This document shows, one piece after another, positions 35,038 to 44,437 of a DNA stretch of 64,000 nucleotides. Source of the DNA: Rhodophyticola porphyridii. GTDB lineage: Bacteria; Pseudomonadota; Alphaproteobacteria; Rhodobacterales; Rhodobacteraceae. The position numbers were made by a program, and so were the translations under genes. Location of the stretch: the NCBI RefSeq assembly GCF_003688285.1, contig NZ_RCNT01000009.1, positions 1-64,000 of the forward strand, in the 5' to 3' direction. Numbering within the stretch: the stretch's first letter is position 1; each line of letters starts with the position of its first letter. The notes beneath the pieces were generated by a model. The model worked only from the letters and a program-made list of their open reading frames with translations. It had not been told where the DNA came from and did not search any database.

Positions 35038-37227
35038 ATGGATCGCGCCGAGATCGTTCATCAGAATTTCCTGACCCGGGTCGGCTCCGGCGATCTGCCG
35101 CCGGGGGCTGCCCCCAACGGCGGGCTCAGCGGGCCCGAGGCGGTCCGCCTGTACCGCGCGCAGGTGCTCAGCCGCGCGCTCGACCTCACCAGCCGCGCGA
35201 TGCAGAAGGCCGGGCAGGGCTTCTACACCATCGGCTCGTCGGGCCATGAAGGCATGGCCGCCGTGGCCCATGCGCTCCGCCCCGACGACATCGCCTTCCT
35301 CCATTACCGCGATGCGGCGTTTCAGATCGCCCGCGCCGATCAGGTGCCGGGCCAGTCCATCGCCTGGGACATGCTGCTCAGCTTCGCCTGTTCTTCCGAG
35401 GATCCGATTTCGGGCGGCCGGCACAAGGTGCTGGGCTCCCGGGCGCTGATGATCCCGCCGCAGACCTCCACCATCGCCAGCCATCTGCCCAAGGCGGTGG
35501 GCGCGGCCTATGGCATCGGGCTGGCCCGCCGTCACCCGCCGGAACACCGGATGCTGGCCGGTGATGCGATTGCCATGTGTTCCTTCGGCGATGCCTCGAT
35601 CAACCATTCCACCGCACAGGGTGCGATCAACACGGCGGGCTGGACCGCCATCCAGTCGGTCCCGCTGCCTCTGCTTTTCGTCTGCGAGGACAATGGCATC
35701 GGCATCTCCACCCAGACCCCGAAAGGCTGGGTCGCCGCCTCGATGATGCATCGTCCCGGGATCCAGTATTTCGCCGCCAACGGGCTCGACCTCTACGAGA
35801 CCGCGCGGGTCGCCGCAGAGGCCGCCGCCTATGTGCGCCGCCGCCGCAAACCCGCCTTTCTGCATCTGAACATGGTCCGGCTCTACGGTCATGCGGGCGC
35901 CGACCTGCCCACGACCTATCTGCCGAAAGCCCAGGTCGAGGCGGAGGAGGCGAACGACCCGTTGCTGCATTCCGTCCGCCTGCTCGATGCGGCGGGCGCG
36001 CTGGCTCCCACGGAGGCTCTGGCGATCTATGAGGAGACCTGCGCCCGCGTGGACGCGGTCGCGGCCGATGCCGTGACCCGACCCCGGCTTGAAACCGCCC
36101 GCGATGTGATGGCCAGCCTGATCCCGCCGAAACGCGCCTGCCGCCCCACCAACGGCCCCACGCCCGCGGCGCGCGCGGCGGCTTTCGGGGCCGATCTGAA
36201 ACAGCTCGACACGCCCCAGCCGATGTCGCGCCTGCTCAACTGGGCGCTGACCGATCTGATGCTGGAGCAGCGCGAGATCGTGCTGATGGGCGAAGATGTG
36301 GGCCGCAAGGGCGGCGTCTATGGCGTCACCCAGAAGCTTCACCAGCGTTTTGGAGCCGACCGGATGATCGACACCCTGCTGGACGAGCAGTCCATTCTGG
36401 GCCTCGCCATCGGTCTTGGCCAGAACGGTTTCCTGCCGATGCCCGAGATCCAGTTCCTCGCCTATCTCCACAATGCCGAGGACCAGCTTCGGGGGGAGGC
36501 CGCGACGCTGCCCTTTTTCAGCCAGGGCCAGTTCACCAACCCGATGGTGCTGCGGATCGCGGGTCTGGGCTATCAGAAAGGCTTCGGCGGGCACTTTCAC
36601 AATGACAACTCGGTGGCCGTTCTGCGCGATATCCCGGGGCTGATCCTCGCCTGCCCGTCGAACGGCGAAGATGCGGTGCAGATGCTCCGCGAATGTGTGC
36701 GGCTCGCCCGGGAGGAGCAAAGGGTCGTCGTCTTCCTTGAACCCATCGCGCTTTATCCGATGCGGGATCTGCACGAACCCGGCGACGGCGCATGGATGGG
36801 CACCTATCCCCCGCCGGATCTGCGGATCGGTCTGGGGCAGCCGGGGCAGCATGGCGCGGGCACCGATCTGGCCATCGTGAGTTTCGGGAACGGTGCCTAT
36901 CTGTCCATGCAGGCCCGCAAAAAGCTTCTGGATCAGGGCGTTGACGCGCGGGTGATCGACCTGCGCTGGCTTTCGCCCCTGCCGGAAGCCGCCCTTGTGG
37001 AGGCGGTTGCCGATTGCGCCCATGTGCTCGTCGTCGATGAAACCCGCCGGTCCGGCGGCGTGGCCGAGGCGCTGATGGCGACCCTGGCGGAGGCCGGAAC
37101 ACCCTCCTTCGCCCGGCTCACGGCGGAGGACAGTTTCATCGCCACCGGGCCCGCCTATGCCGCCACCATGCCGTCTGCCGACGGGATCGTCAGGGCCGCG
37201 CTTGCCCTTGTCGGAGCGGCCCGATGA
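35038..37227 (+). CDS. Fused alpha-beta E1 component of a 2-oxoacid dehydrogenase, 729 aa
   Basis: The N-terminal half is an E1 alpha domain with a thiamine-diphosphate motif starting at FGDASINHSTAQGAIN and ending at VCEDNGIGIST. The C-terminal half is an E1 beta domain with MGEDVGRKGGVYGVT, LLDEQSILGLAIGLG and the C-terminal transketolase-like VIDLRWLSPLPEAAL. Such proteins decarboxylate a branched-chain or other 2-oxoacid and pass the acyl group to a lipoyl E2. No E2 or E3 gene is in the window. The ATG at 35038 follows GGAGGGG, and a frame back to 34966 adds no family residues. Its stop overlaps the FabD-like gene by four bases, so the two should act together. Confidence 0.88.
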   Translation: MDRAEIVHQNFLTRVGSGDLPPGAAPNGGLSGPEAVRLYRAQVLSRALDLTSRAMQKAGQGFYTIGSSGHEGMAAVAHALRPDDIAFLHYRDAAFQIARADQVPGQSIAWDMLLSFACSSEDPISGGRHKVLGSRALMIPPQTSTIASHLPKAVGAAYGIGLARRHPPEHRMLAGDAIAMCSFGDASINHSTAQGAINTAGWTAIQSVPLPLLFVCEDNGIGISTQTPKGWVAASMMHRPGIQYFAANGLDLYETARVAAEAAAYVRRRRKPAFLHLNMVRLYGHAGADLPTTYLPKAQVEAEEANDPLLHSVRLLDAAGALAPTEALAIYEETCARVDAVAADAVTRPRLETARDVMASLIPPKRACRPTNGPTPAARAAAFGADLKQLDTPQPMSRLLNWALTDLMLEQREIVLMGEDVGRKGGVYGVTQKLHQRFGADRMIDTLLDEQSILGLAIGLGQNGFLPMPEIQFLAYLHNAEDQLRGEAATLPFFSQGQFTNPMVLRIAGLGYQKGFGGHFHNDNSVAVLRDIPGLILACPSNGEDAVQMLRECVRLAREEQRVVVFLEPIALYPMRDLHEPGDGAWMGTYPPPDLRIGLGQPGQHGAGTDLAIVSFGNGAYLSMQARKKLLDQGVDARVIDLRWLSPLPEAALVEAVADCAHVLVVDETRRSGGVAEALMATLAEAGTPSFARLTAEDSFIATGPAYAATMPSADGIVRAALALVGAAR

Positions 37228-38252
37228 CCCGGCGCGCGGTGCTGGTCTGCCCCGGTCGCGGCACCTACAACAAGGCGGAGCTTGGGTATCTCGCCCGCCA
37301 TCACGGCGACAAGGCCGGGCTGCTTGCGCGGTTCGATGCGATCCGCGCCGAAGCAGGGCAGGAGCCGGTCACCGCCCTTGACGGATCGGCCCGCTTTCAG
37401 CCGGCGATACACACCCGCGGCGACATCGCGTCCCCCCTGATCTATGCCAGCGCCTATGCCGATGCGCTGTCACTGGCAGGCGATATCGAGATCGTGGCGG
37501 TCACCGGCAACTCCATGGGCTGGTACATCGCGCTGGCCGCAGGCGGCGCGCTCAGCGCCGAAAACGGCTTCCGCATGGTCAACACCATGGGCAGGCTGAT
37601 GCAGGAGGCGTCGATCGGGCTGCAACTGGTCTATCCCGTCGTGGGGGAGGACTGGCGCCCGGATCCGGCGCGCAGGGCCGAACTTATGACGCTGGTGTCG
37701 CGGATCGACGGGCGCAAGGGCCATCGGCTGGCGCTGTCGATCGATCTGGGCGGCATGCTGGTTCTGGCCGGGGACGCCGACGGGCTCGCCGCGTTCGAGG
37801 CCGCCGTGCCGCCGGACGGCCCGGCGCCCCTGCGCCTGCCGAACCATGCCGCGTTCCATACCGACATGCAGGCCCCGGTCGCCGAACGGGGCCGCGCGGT
37901 CTTGCCACCGGATATGTTCACCCAGCCCACGGTGCCGCTGATCGACGGGCGCGGCGCGATCTGGTGGCCCCACGCGACCGATACGGCCGCATTGTGGAGC
38001 TACACGCTTGGTCACCAGATCACCGAACCCTACGATTTCACCCGTGCGGTCACCGTGGCTGCCCGCGAATTCGCCCCTGATCTTTTCATCGTCACCGGGC
38101 CGGGCACCACGCTCGGCGGCGCGGTGGCCCAGTCGCTGATCGCCTGTAACTGGCGGGGCCTGACAGACAAGGCGGCGTTTCAGTCGCGGCAGGCGGAAGC
38201 GCCGCTGCTGGTCGCCATGGGCCGCGAGGACCAGCGCAAACTGGTGCTCTGA
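37224..38252 (+). CDS. FabD-like acyltransferase without the malonyl-binding Arg, 342 aa
   Basis: The fold is that of ACP S-malonyltransferase. The nucleophile Ser97 is in GNSMGWY (GxSxG) and the catalytic His208 in LPNHAAFHTDM. In E. coli FabD the malonate carboxylate is held by Arg117 in MRGKFMQEA. The aligned stretch here, NTMGRLMQEA, has Met122 in its place, so a non-carboxylated acyl group is more likely. The N-terminus VLVCPGRGTYNK also departs from the usual FPGQGSQ. It is translationally coupled to the fused E1 gene, suggesting it moves the acyl group that E1 makes. That role is inference. Confidence 0.8.
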   Translation: MTRRAVLVCPGRGTYNKAELGYLARHHGDKAGLLARFDAIRAEAGQEPVTALDGSARFQPAIHTRGDIASPLIYASAYADALSLAGDIEIVAVTGNSMGWYIALAAGGALSAENGFRMVNTMGRLMQEASIGLQLVYPVVGEDWRPDPARRAELMTLVSRIDGRKGHRLALSIDLGGMLVLAGDADGLAAFEAAVPPDGPAPLRLPNHAAFHTDMQAPVAERGRAVLPPDMFTQPTVPLIDGRGAIWWPHATDTAALWSYTLGHQITEPYDFTRAVTVAAREFAPDLFIVTGPGTTLGGAVAQSLIACNWRGLTDKAAFQSRQAEAPLLVAMGREDQRKLVL

Positions 38253-38276
38253 ACCCGAAAGCGGCACTGGACATTT

Positions 38277-38288
38277 CTGTCTAGACAG
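38277..38288. promoter_or_regulatory. Palindrome upstream of the GcvT-like gene
   Basis: CTGTCTAGACAG is a perfect 12-base palindrome 55 bases before the start of the GcvT-like gene, the first of a four-gene run that includes a TetR regulator. It is a reasonable operator for that regulator, but it is unproven. Confidence 0.45.
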
Positions 38289-38343
38289 GGCTCAAATCCC
38301 TGCGTAGCGTCGTGCCCAACATCGGTGCGAGGGGGATGTGCCC

Positions 38344-40749
38344 ATGAAATCTCATTACAGGGTCGTCGTCATCGGCGGCGGCGTGGTCGGCGCATCGGTG
38401 CTTTATCATCTGGCGAAATTCGGCTGGTCCGATGTCTGTCTTCTGGAACGCTCGGTGCTGACGGCGGGGTCGTCCTGGCACGCGGCGGGCGGCTTTCATG
38501 CGCTGAACGCCGATCCGAATATGGCGGCCCTTCAGGCCTATACGATCGACCTGCTGGAGGAAATTCAGGCGGAGAGCGGCCAGAATATCGGCCTGCACAT
38601 GACCGGCGGCCTGACGATGGCGGGCACGCCCGACAGGTGGGAATGGCTGCAATCGGCCTATCGGGTGTTTCAGTCCATCGGCATCGAGGATTGCCGCCTC
38701 GTGACGCCCGAAGAAGCGGTGGAGCTTAATCCGATCATGTCCGCGGAGGGCCTTCTCGGCGGCATGTGGGCCGACCGCGAGGGGTATCTCGACACCACGG
38801 GCACCGTGCATGCCTATGCGGGCGCGGCCCGGAAACGCGGGGCGGCCATCTTCGAGCATACGAAGGTGGAGGATCTGATTCAGACGCGCGACGGCTGGCA
38901 ACTCGTCACCGACAAGGGCATCGTGACCTGTGAACATGTGGTCAACGCGGGCGGGCTCTGGGCCAAGCAGCTTGGCCGGATGGCGGGCATCGAGTTGCCG
39001 GTCAGCCCGCTCAAACACCACTACCTGATCTCCGACACGATCCCGGCGCTGGAAGATCTCGCCTTCGAGGTGCCGATGACCGTGGACCTCGAAGGGTTCA
39101 CCTATCTCAGACAGGATCAGAAAGGCGTGCTGCTCGGCATTTACGAGATCGATCATGAACACTGGGCGATGGATGGCGCGCCCTGGGATTACGGGATGGA
39201 GCTGTTTCAGGAAGACACCGACCGGATCGAACGGGAACTCACACTGGGCTTCGAACGCTACCCCGTCCTGCAGGAGGTGGGCGTGAAGACATGGGTGAAC
39301 GGGGCCTTCACCTTTTCGCCCGATGGCAACCCGCTGGTCGGCCCGGTGCCCGGCAAACCGGGCTACTGGTGTGCCTGCGCGGTCATGGCAGGCTTCCTGC
39401 AAGGGGGCGGCGTGGGCAAGACGCTGGCCGAATGGATGATCCACGGAGAGACCGAGGCCGACGCCTGGCCGATGGATGTGGCGCGCTATGGCCCCTACGC
39501 GCAGAACCGGCGCTATATCCGCGAAACCACCGGGCAGTTCTATTCCCGCCGGTTCGTCATGACCTACCCGAACGAGCAGCTTCCGGCGGGCCGCCCGCTC
39601 AAGACCGCGCCCGCCCATGACGCGATGAGCGCGGCGGGCTGCCAATGGGGCGTAAGCTGGGATCTGGAGGTGCCGCTCTATTTCGCGCCCGCCGGGTTCA
39701 GCGAAACACCCAGCCTGAAGCGGTCCAACGCTCATGACATCGTGGCCGCGGAATGCCGCGCCATCCGCGAGGCCGTGGGCCTGATCGATATCACCGGCTT
39801 CGCCCGTTACGAAGTCACCGGGCCGAATGCCGAGGGCTGGCTCGACCGCATGCTCGCCTCGAAACTGCCCGCGCCGAGCCGGGCGCGGCTGGCGCCGATG
39901 CTGTCGGAAACCGGCAGGCTCAAGGGCGATCTGACCGTGTTCAACTGGGGCGATGGCAGCTGGTGGATCATGGGCAGCTATTACCTGCGCGCGTGGCATA
40001 TGCGCTGGTTCCGGGACCATCTCGCCGAGGGTGTCGCCATCCGCGATCTGGGGGAGGAGATCTGCGGCTTCGCGCTTGCCGGGCCGCGGTCCCGCGCCGT
40101 GATCGGGCAGATCGCGGAAACCGATATCTCCGGCCTGCCGTTCATGGGCTGCATGGCCGCCGATATCGGGCTGATCCGGACCCGGATCGCGCGGATGTCG
40201 GTCACCGGCGAGTTGGGCTTCGAGATCAACTGCCGCTATGGCGATCATGCGGTGCTGCGCCGGACGCTTCTGGAGGCGGGCGCCGGGGAAGGGCTCCGCG
40301 AATGCGGCTTCAACGCGATGCTGTCCACGCGGCTCGAAAAGAGCTTCGGCATCTGGAACGCCGAATTCACCCAGGGCTATACCCCCGGGATGACGGGCAT
40401 GGACCGCTGGATCGATTGGGACAAGCCCGGTTTTCTGGGCCGGGAGGCCGCGCTTGCGGAACGCGATGGCAATGGCCCGGCCCAGATACAGGTGACCCTT
40501 GAGATCGACGCGGCGGATGCCGATGCCAGCGGGTTCGAGCCGGTCTGGGCCGAGGGGCAGAAGGTGGGGTTCGTCACCTCGGGCGGCTATGGTCACCATA
40601 TCGGCAAATCGCTTGCCATGGCTCTGATCGACCGTGACAGATCCGATGTGGGAACGCCGCTCAGCGTACATGTTGTGGGGGCCGAACGCCCCGCGCGGGT
40701 CATCGCGCCGTCGCCCTATGATCCGGCCGGCAAGGCGATGCGCGGATGA
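38344..40749 (+). CDS. FAD-dependent oxidoreductase with GcvT domain (dimethylglycine/sarcosine dehydrogenase-like), 801 aa
   Basis: The N-terminal DAO-type domain has the dinucleotide motif VIGGGVVGASV at residues 9-19 and AGSSWHAAGG with His46, the residue that binds FAD covalently in dimethylglycine dehydrogenase. The C-terminal 400 residues are a GcvT-type tetrahydrofolate-binding region (LIDITGFARYEVTGPNAEGW, then GELGFEINC). These enzymes demethylate N-methylglycines and pass the C1 unit to folate. The ATG at 38344 is chosen over a GTG at 38338 because GGGGG lies eight bases before it. The stop overlaps the MttB-like gene by four bases. Confidence 0.9.
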   Translation: MKSHYRVVVIGGGVVGASVLYHLAKFGWSDVCLLERSVLTAGSSWHAAGGFHALNADPNMAALQAYTIDLLEEIQAESGQNIGLHMTGGLTMAGTPDRWEWLQSAYRVFQSIGIEDCRLVTPEEAVELNPIMSAEGLLGGMWADREGYLDTTGTVHAYAGAARKRGAAIFEHTKVEDLIQTRDGWQLVTDKGIVTCEHVVNAGGLWAKQLGRMAGIELPVSPLKHHYLISDTIPALEDLAFEVPMTVDLEGFTYLRQDQKGVLLGIYEIDHEHWAMDGAPWDYGMELFQEDTDRIERELTLGFERYPVLQEVGVKTWVNGAFTFSPDGNPLVGPVPGKPGYWCACAVMAGFLQGGGVGKTLAEWMIHGETEADAWPMDVARYGPYAQNRRYIRETTGQFYSRRFVMTYPNEQLPAGRPLKTAPAHDAMSAAGCQWGVSWDLEVPLYFAPAGFSETPSLKRSNAHDIVAAECRAIREAVGLIDITGFARYEVTGPNAEGWLDRMLASKLPAPSRARLAPMLSETGRLKGDLTVFNWGDGSWWIMGSYYLRAWHMRWFRDHLAEGVAIRDLGEEICGFALAGPRSRAVIGQIAETDISGLPFMGCMAADIGLIRTRIARMSVTGELGFEINCRYGDHAVLRRTLLEAGAGEGLRECGFNAMLSTRLEKSFGIWNAEFTQGYTPGMTGMDRWIDWDKPGFLGREAALAERDGNGPAQIQVTLEIDAADADASGFEPVWAEGQKVGFVTSGGYGHHIGKSLAMALIDRDRSDVGTPLSVHVVGAERPARVIAPSPYDPAGKAMRG

Positions 40750-42278
40750 CCCGCAGGGGTCTCAGGCGTGGGCGGGAGGCCGCCCGCTCGGACCCGCCGC
40801 GACGCAAGATCGACTATCGCCACCTGAAAAACCCGTTCCCGCCGATGCGCGTCTTTTCCGACGACCGGATCGAGGCAATCCACGAGGCCGCGCTGACGGT
40901 GCTGGAAACGCTCGGCATGAAGGTCCTGCTGCCCGAGGCGCGTCGGGCGTTCGGATCGGGCGGGGCCAGGGTCGATGAGGCAACCGAAATGGTCTTCATC
41001 GGGCGGGAGATCGTGGCCGCCGCGCTGGAAACCGCGCCCCGGTCAATTCCGGTCAGGGCAGGCCACCGCGACCGGGATCTGACGCTGGAACCGGGCAATC
41101 TGATCTTTCAGCCCGGCGCGGGGGCGCCGCACGCCACCGACCTGCTGCGCGGCCGGCGGCCCGGTACGATCCGCGACTACCGGGAACTGACGATGCTGAC
41201 ACAGGCCTTCGACGTTCTGCACATGATACCGCCCCTGATCGAGCCTCAGGACGCGCCCGTCCATCTGCGCCACTACACCACGATGGAGGTGCAGCTGACA
41301 CTAAGCGACAAGCTGCCCTTCGTGTTCTCGCGCGGCAGCCCGCAGGTGGACCAAAGCTTTGAAATGCTGCGTGATTTCCGGGGCCTCTCCGATGACGGGT
41401 TCCGCGCGATCCCGCATTGCTACACGATCATCAACACCAATTCCCCGCGCACGCTCGATACGCCCATGGCCCAGGGGCTGATAGATTTCGCGCGCGCGGG
41501 TCAGGTCTCCATCGTCACGCCCTTCACGCTGATGGGGGCGATGGCGCCGATCACCGTGGCCGGCGCCATCACCCTCAGCCATGCGGAGGCGCTGGCCGCG
41601 ATCACCCTGACGCAGCTCATCCGGCCGGGCGCGCCGGTCTGCTACGGCACATTCACCTCCAATGTGGATATGAAATCGGGTGCGCCCGCTTTCGGAACGC
41701 CGGAACACGCCAAGGCCTCGCTCGCGGCCGGTCAACTGGCGCGGCGGATCGGGCTGCCCTGGCGCTGTGCCAGCGGGTCGGCCGCCAATATCAACGATGC
41801 GCAGGCCGCCAACGAAACCCAGTTCGGCATCTGGGGCTGCCTACTGGCGGGGGCCACCGTGGTGATCCATGCCGCGGGGTGGCTTGAGGGCGGCTTGACC
41901 CTGTCCTACGAAAAGCTGATCACCGATCTGGAGGTTCTGCAAATGGTGGCCGAGATGTGCGCGGAGACGATGGCGGGCGATGCCGAGATCGGGCTGGACG
42001 CCCTGGCCGAGGTGCAGCCGGGCGGCCATTTCTTCGCCGCGGGCCAGACCATGGCGCGCTACCAGACGGAGTTTTACGAACCGCTTCTGGCCGACCGGTC
42101 CAATTTCGGGACATGGCGCGACCGCGGCGCGCCTGACGCCAACACCCGCGCCACGTCGATCTGGCAGGACCGGCTCGCCGGCTTCACCCCGCCCGAGACG
42201 GACCCCGACAAGCTGGCCGCGATGCAGGCCTATATTCGCCACAACAGCGCCCTGGGCGGCGCCCCGCCGGAGAGTTGA
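40746..42278 (+). CDS. MttB-like methyltransferase, non-pyrrolysine, 510 aa
   Basis: This is a member of the trimethylamine methyltransferase (MttB) superfamily. The VFSDDRIEAIHEAALTVLE beginning, RGRRPGTIRDYRELTML and SAANINDAQAANETQFGIW stretches are typical. There is no in-frame amber codon, so it belongs to the large non-pyrrolysine group, in which glycine betaine (MtgB), proline betaine (MtpB) and carnitine (MtcB) methyltransferases are known. Those pass the methyl group to a corrinoid protein. None is encoded in the window. It sits between a dimethylglycine-dehydrogenase-like gene and a sarcosine-oxidase-like gene, so a quaternary amine such as glycine betaine is the best guess. Confidence 0.87.
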   Translation: MTRRGLRRGREAARSDPPRRKIDYRHLKNPFPPMRVFSDDRIEAIHEAALTVLETLGMKVLLPEARRAFGSGGARVDEATEMVFIGREIVAAALETAPRSIPVRAGHRDRDLTLEPGNLIFQPGAGAPHATDLLRGRRPGTIRDYRELTMLTQAFDVLHMIPPLIEPQDAPVHLRHYTTMEVQLTLSDKLPFVFSRGSPQVDQSFEMLRDFRGLSDDGFRAIPHCYTIINTNSPRTLDTPMAQGLIDFARAGQVSIVTPFTLMGAMAPITVAGAITLSHAEALAAITLTQLIRPGAPVCYGTFTSNVDMKSGAPAFGTPEHAKASLAAGQLARRIGLPWRCASGSAANINDAQAANETQFGIWGCLLAGATVVIHAAGWLEGGLTLSYEKLITDLEVLQMVAEMCAETMAGDAEIGLDALAEVQPGGHFFAAGQTMARYQTEFYEPLLADRSNFGTWRDRGAPDANTRATSIWQDRLAGFTPPETDPDKLAAMQAYIRHNSALGGAPPES

Positions 42279-42281
42279 GCC

Positions 42282-42956
42282 ATGGTCCGTGCCCGTCCGC
42301 TGCACCGCGATGATCCCAGCAAGGAACCCCTGATCGGCAATGTGAAGGTCACCCGGGAGGATTGGCTGAACGTCGCCCTCGACGCGCTGGTCAGCGACGG
42401 GGTGGAGCAGGTGAAGGTGCTGGCGCTCGGCGACCGGCTCGGCGTGTCGCGGTCCAGCTTCTACTGGTACTTCACCTCCCGTCAGGACCTGCTCGACGCG
42501 CTTCTGGATCACTGGGAAAAGACCAACACCGCCGCTCTGGTGGATCTGGCGGGTGCCGAGGCCGCCACGATCACCGCGGCCGTCTGCAATGTCTTCCGCG
42601 CGGTGGTGAACCCGGCGCTGTTCGATATCGCCTTCGACTTCGCGGTGCGCGACTGGGCCCGCCGCTCAGGTGCGGTGCGCCGGGTGCTCGACCGCTCCGA
42701 AGCGCTGCGCCTTGATGCACTGACCGCGATGTTCGCCCGCCACGGCTACGATCCGCTGGAGGCGCTGACGCGCGCGCGGGTGCTCTATTACATGCAGATC
42801 GGCTATAACGATGCCGATCTGCGCGAACCGGTGGAAGACCGCCTGCGCCTCGTGCCGATGTATCTCTATGTGTTCACCGGCCGCCACGCGCAGCCCGCGG
42901 AGATCGCCGATTTCACCACCTATGCCCGCCGGATAGATCAGGGAGAGACCTCATGA
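42282..42956 (+). CDS. TetR-family transcriptional regulator, 224 aa
   Basis: The N-terminal HTH includes ALGDRLGVSRSSFYWYFTSR and the following helix DLLDALLDHW. The rest is a ligand-binding helical domain with no recognisable subfamily. It lies inside the run between the MttB-like and oxidase genes and overlaps the latter by four bases, so it is very likely the regulator of this run. A palindrome at 38277 is a candidate target. Confidence 0.88.
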   Translation: MVRARPLHRDDPSKEPLIGNVKVTREDWLNVALDALVSDGVEQVKVLALGDRLGVSRSSFYWYFTSRQDLLDALLDHWEKTNTAALVDLAGAEAATITAAVCNVFRAVVNPALFDIAFDFAVRDWARRSGAVRRVLDRSEALRLDALTAMFARHGYDPLEALTRARVLYYMQIGYNDADLREPVEDRLRLVPMYLYVFTGRHAQPAEIADFTTYARRIDQGETS

Positions 42957-44263
42957 GCGAACGCCAACCCGACGCGATCATCATCGGCACCGGGGTGATC
43001 GGCGCCGCCATCGCCTTCGAGATGTCCAAGGCCGGCTGGAAGACGCTCTCGCTGGACCGCAACACCCAGGCCGGCCACGGCTCCACGGCCGGATCCTGCG
43101 CGATCATCCGGATGCACTATTCCACCTTCGACGGGACTGCCTTCGCCTGGGAGGGCTATCATTACTGGCGCGACTGGGCTGCCTATCTGGGCCTGCCCGA
43201 GGGCACCGATCTGGCCCGGTTCCGGGAGGTGGGATGTCTGGTGATGAAGACCGGGGCAAACGGTCATCTGGCGAAGCATATGCGCTACTCCGCCGAACTT
43301 GGCTGCCCGTTCGAGGAACTGATAGCCGAGGAGGTCCAGCGCCGCCTGCCGATTTATGCGATGGACAGTTTCGCCCCCGCCAAACGCCTCGACGATCCCG
43401 GCTTCGGGCAGCCGAACGGCAGGCGGATGGACGGGGCGGTCTTCTGGCCAAATGGCGGCTATGTGACCGACCCGGCGCTCAGCGCGCAGAACCTGCTGGC
43501 GGCGGCGCGCCTGCACGGGGCGCAGGTCCGGACCGGCGTGGAGGTTGCGGGGATCGCCCGGAAGAACGGGCGCGTCGCGGGGGTGACGCTCTCGGATGGC
43601 GGCCGGGTCGATGCGCCCGTGGTGATCAATGTGGCGGGCCCGGGGTCAGCCCGGATCAATGCGATGGCCGGCGTGCTTGACGACATGACGATCCAGACCC
43701 GCCCCCTCCGTCAGGAGGTGGCCCATGTCCCCGCGCCCGCCGGGTTCGATTTCGAGGCCGCCGGCTGCATCGTGTCCGACAGCGATATCGCCTGCTATGT
43801 GCGACCCGAACAGGGCAATCACATCCTGATCGGCTCCGAAGACCCGGATTGCGACCCCCATGACTGGGCCGACAGCGACACGGATTACAATCGCGCGTTC
43901 ACCGATCAGTGGATGACCCAGGCCATGCGCTACGCCCAACGGGTGCCGTCGCTCGGCATCCCGTCGCGAACCCGGGGCGTGGTCGATCTCTACGACGCCT
44001 CCACCGACTGGATCCCGATCTACGACCGCTCCTGCCTGCCCGGCTTCTACATGGCCTGCGGCACAAGCGGGAACCAGTACAAGAACGCCCCGATCGCGGG
44101 CAAGATGATGGCGGCGCTCGTGGAGTATTGCGAGGGCGGGGCGGATCACGACGCCGCGCCGCTCCGCTTCACGCTGCCCTATATCGGCCGCGAGATCGAC
44201 GTGGGCTTCTACTCCCGCAAGCGCGACATCAACGCCGAAAGCAGCTTTTCGGTCCTCGGCTGA
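42953..44263 (+). CDS. FAD-dependent oxidoreductase, sarcosine oxidase beta-like, 436 aa
   Basis: This is a DAO-family flavoprotein with FAD motif IIGTGVIGAAIAFEMSKAGW near residue 10, then GHGSTAGSCAIIRMHYS and the late FYMACGTSGNQYKNAPIAG. It resembles the beta subunit of heterotetrameric sarcosine oxidase and related N-methyl amino acid oxidases. No alpha, gamma or delta subunits are nearby, so it likely works alone. In context it may oxidise sarcosine or a related product of the upstream demethylating enzymes. The substrate is inferred. Confidence 0.86.
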   Translation: MSERQPDAIIIGTGVIGAAIAFEMSKAGWKTLSLDRNTQAGHGSTAGSCAIIRMHYSTFDGTAFAWEGYHYWRDWAAYLGLPEGTDLARFREVGCLVMKTGANGHLAKHMRYSAELGCPFEELIAEEVQRRLPIYAMDSFAPAKRLDDPGFGQPNGRRMDGAVFWPNGGYVTDPALSAQNLLAAARLHGAQVRTGVEVAGIARKNGRVAGVTLSDGGRVDAPVVINVAGPGSARINAMAGVLDDMTIQTRPLRQEVAHVPAPAGFDFEAAGCIVSDSDIACYVRPEQGNHILIGSEDPDCDPHDWADSDTDYNRAFTDQWMTQAMRYAQRVPSLGIPSRTRGVVDLYDASTDWIPIYDRSCLPGFYMACGTSGNQYKNAPIAGKMMAALVEYCEGGADHDAAPLRFTLPYIGREIDVGFYSRKRDINAESSFSVLG

Positions 44264-44437
44264 GACCGGCCGCCCGCCCCGCTGGACACCGGCGGCATTT
44301 ACTGAGAGGGGGGCGGAGATGCAGACGAAGCGTGAATTCGCTGCGTCATGCTCGAACGGTCGCCTTGGTGCACTCGGGTCAGGTCATGGCTGACCGAAGG
44401 TGTTGTGGATGATCGCAACAACGTCGATGTTGTAAAC

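Noticed and set aside
31486-37023. Open antisense frame of 1,845 codons opposite betB, betA and the E1 gene
   Set aside because: It is the mirror of strongly coding GC-rich genes. Its sequence has no domain features and real conserved proteins occupy the other strand.
40746-42278. Pyrrolysine-containing trimethylamine methyltransferase
   Set aside because: There is no in-frame TAG in the gene, so it is the non-pyrrolysine type.
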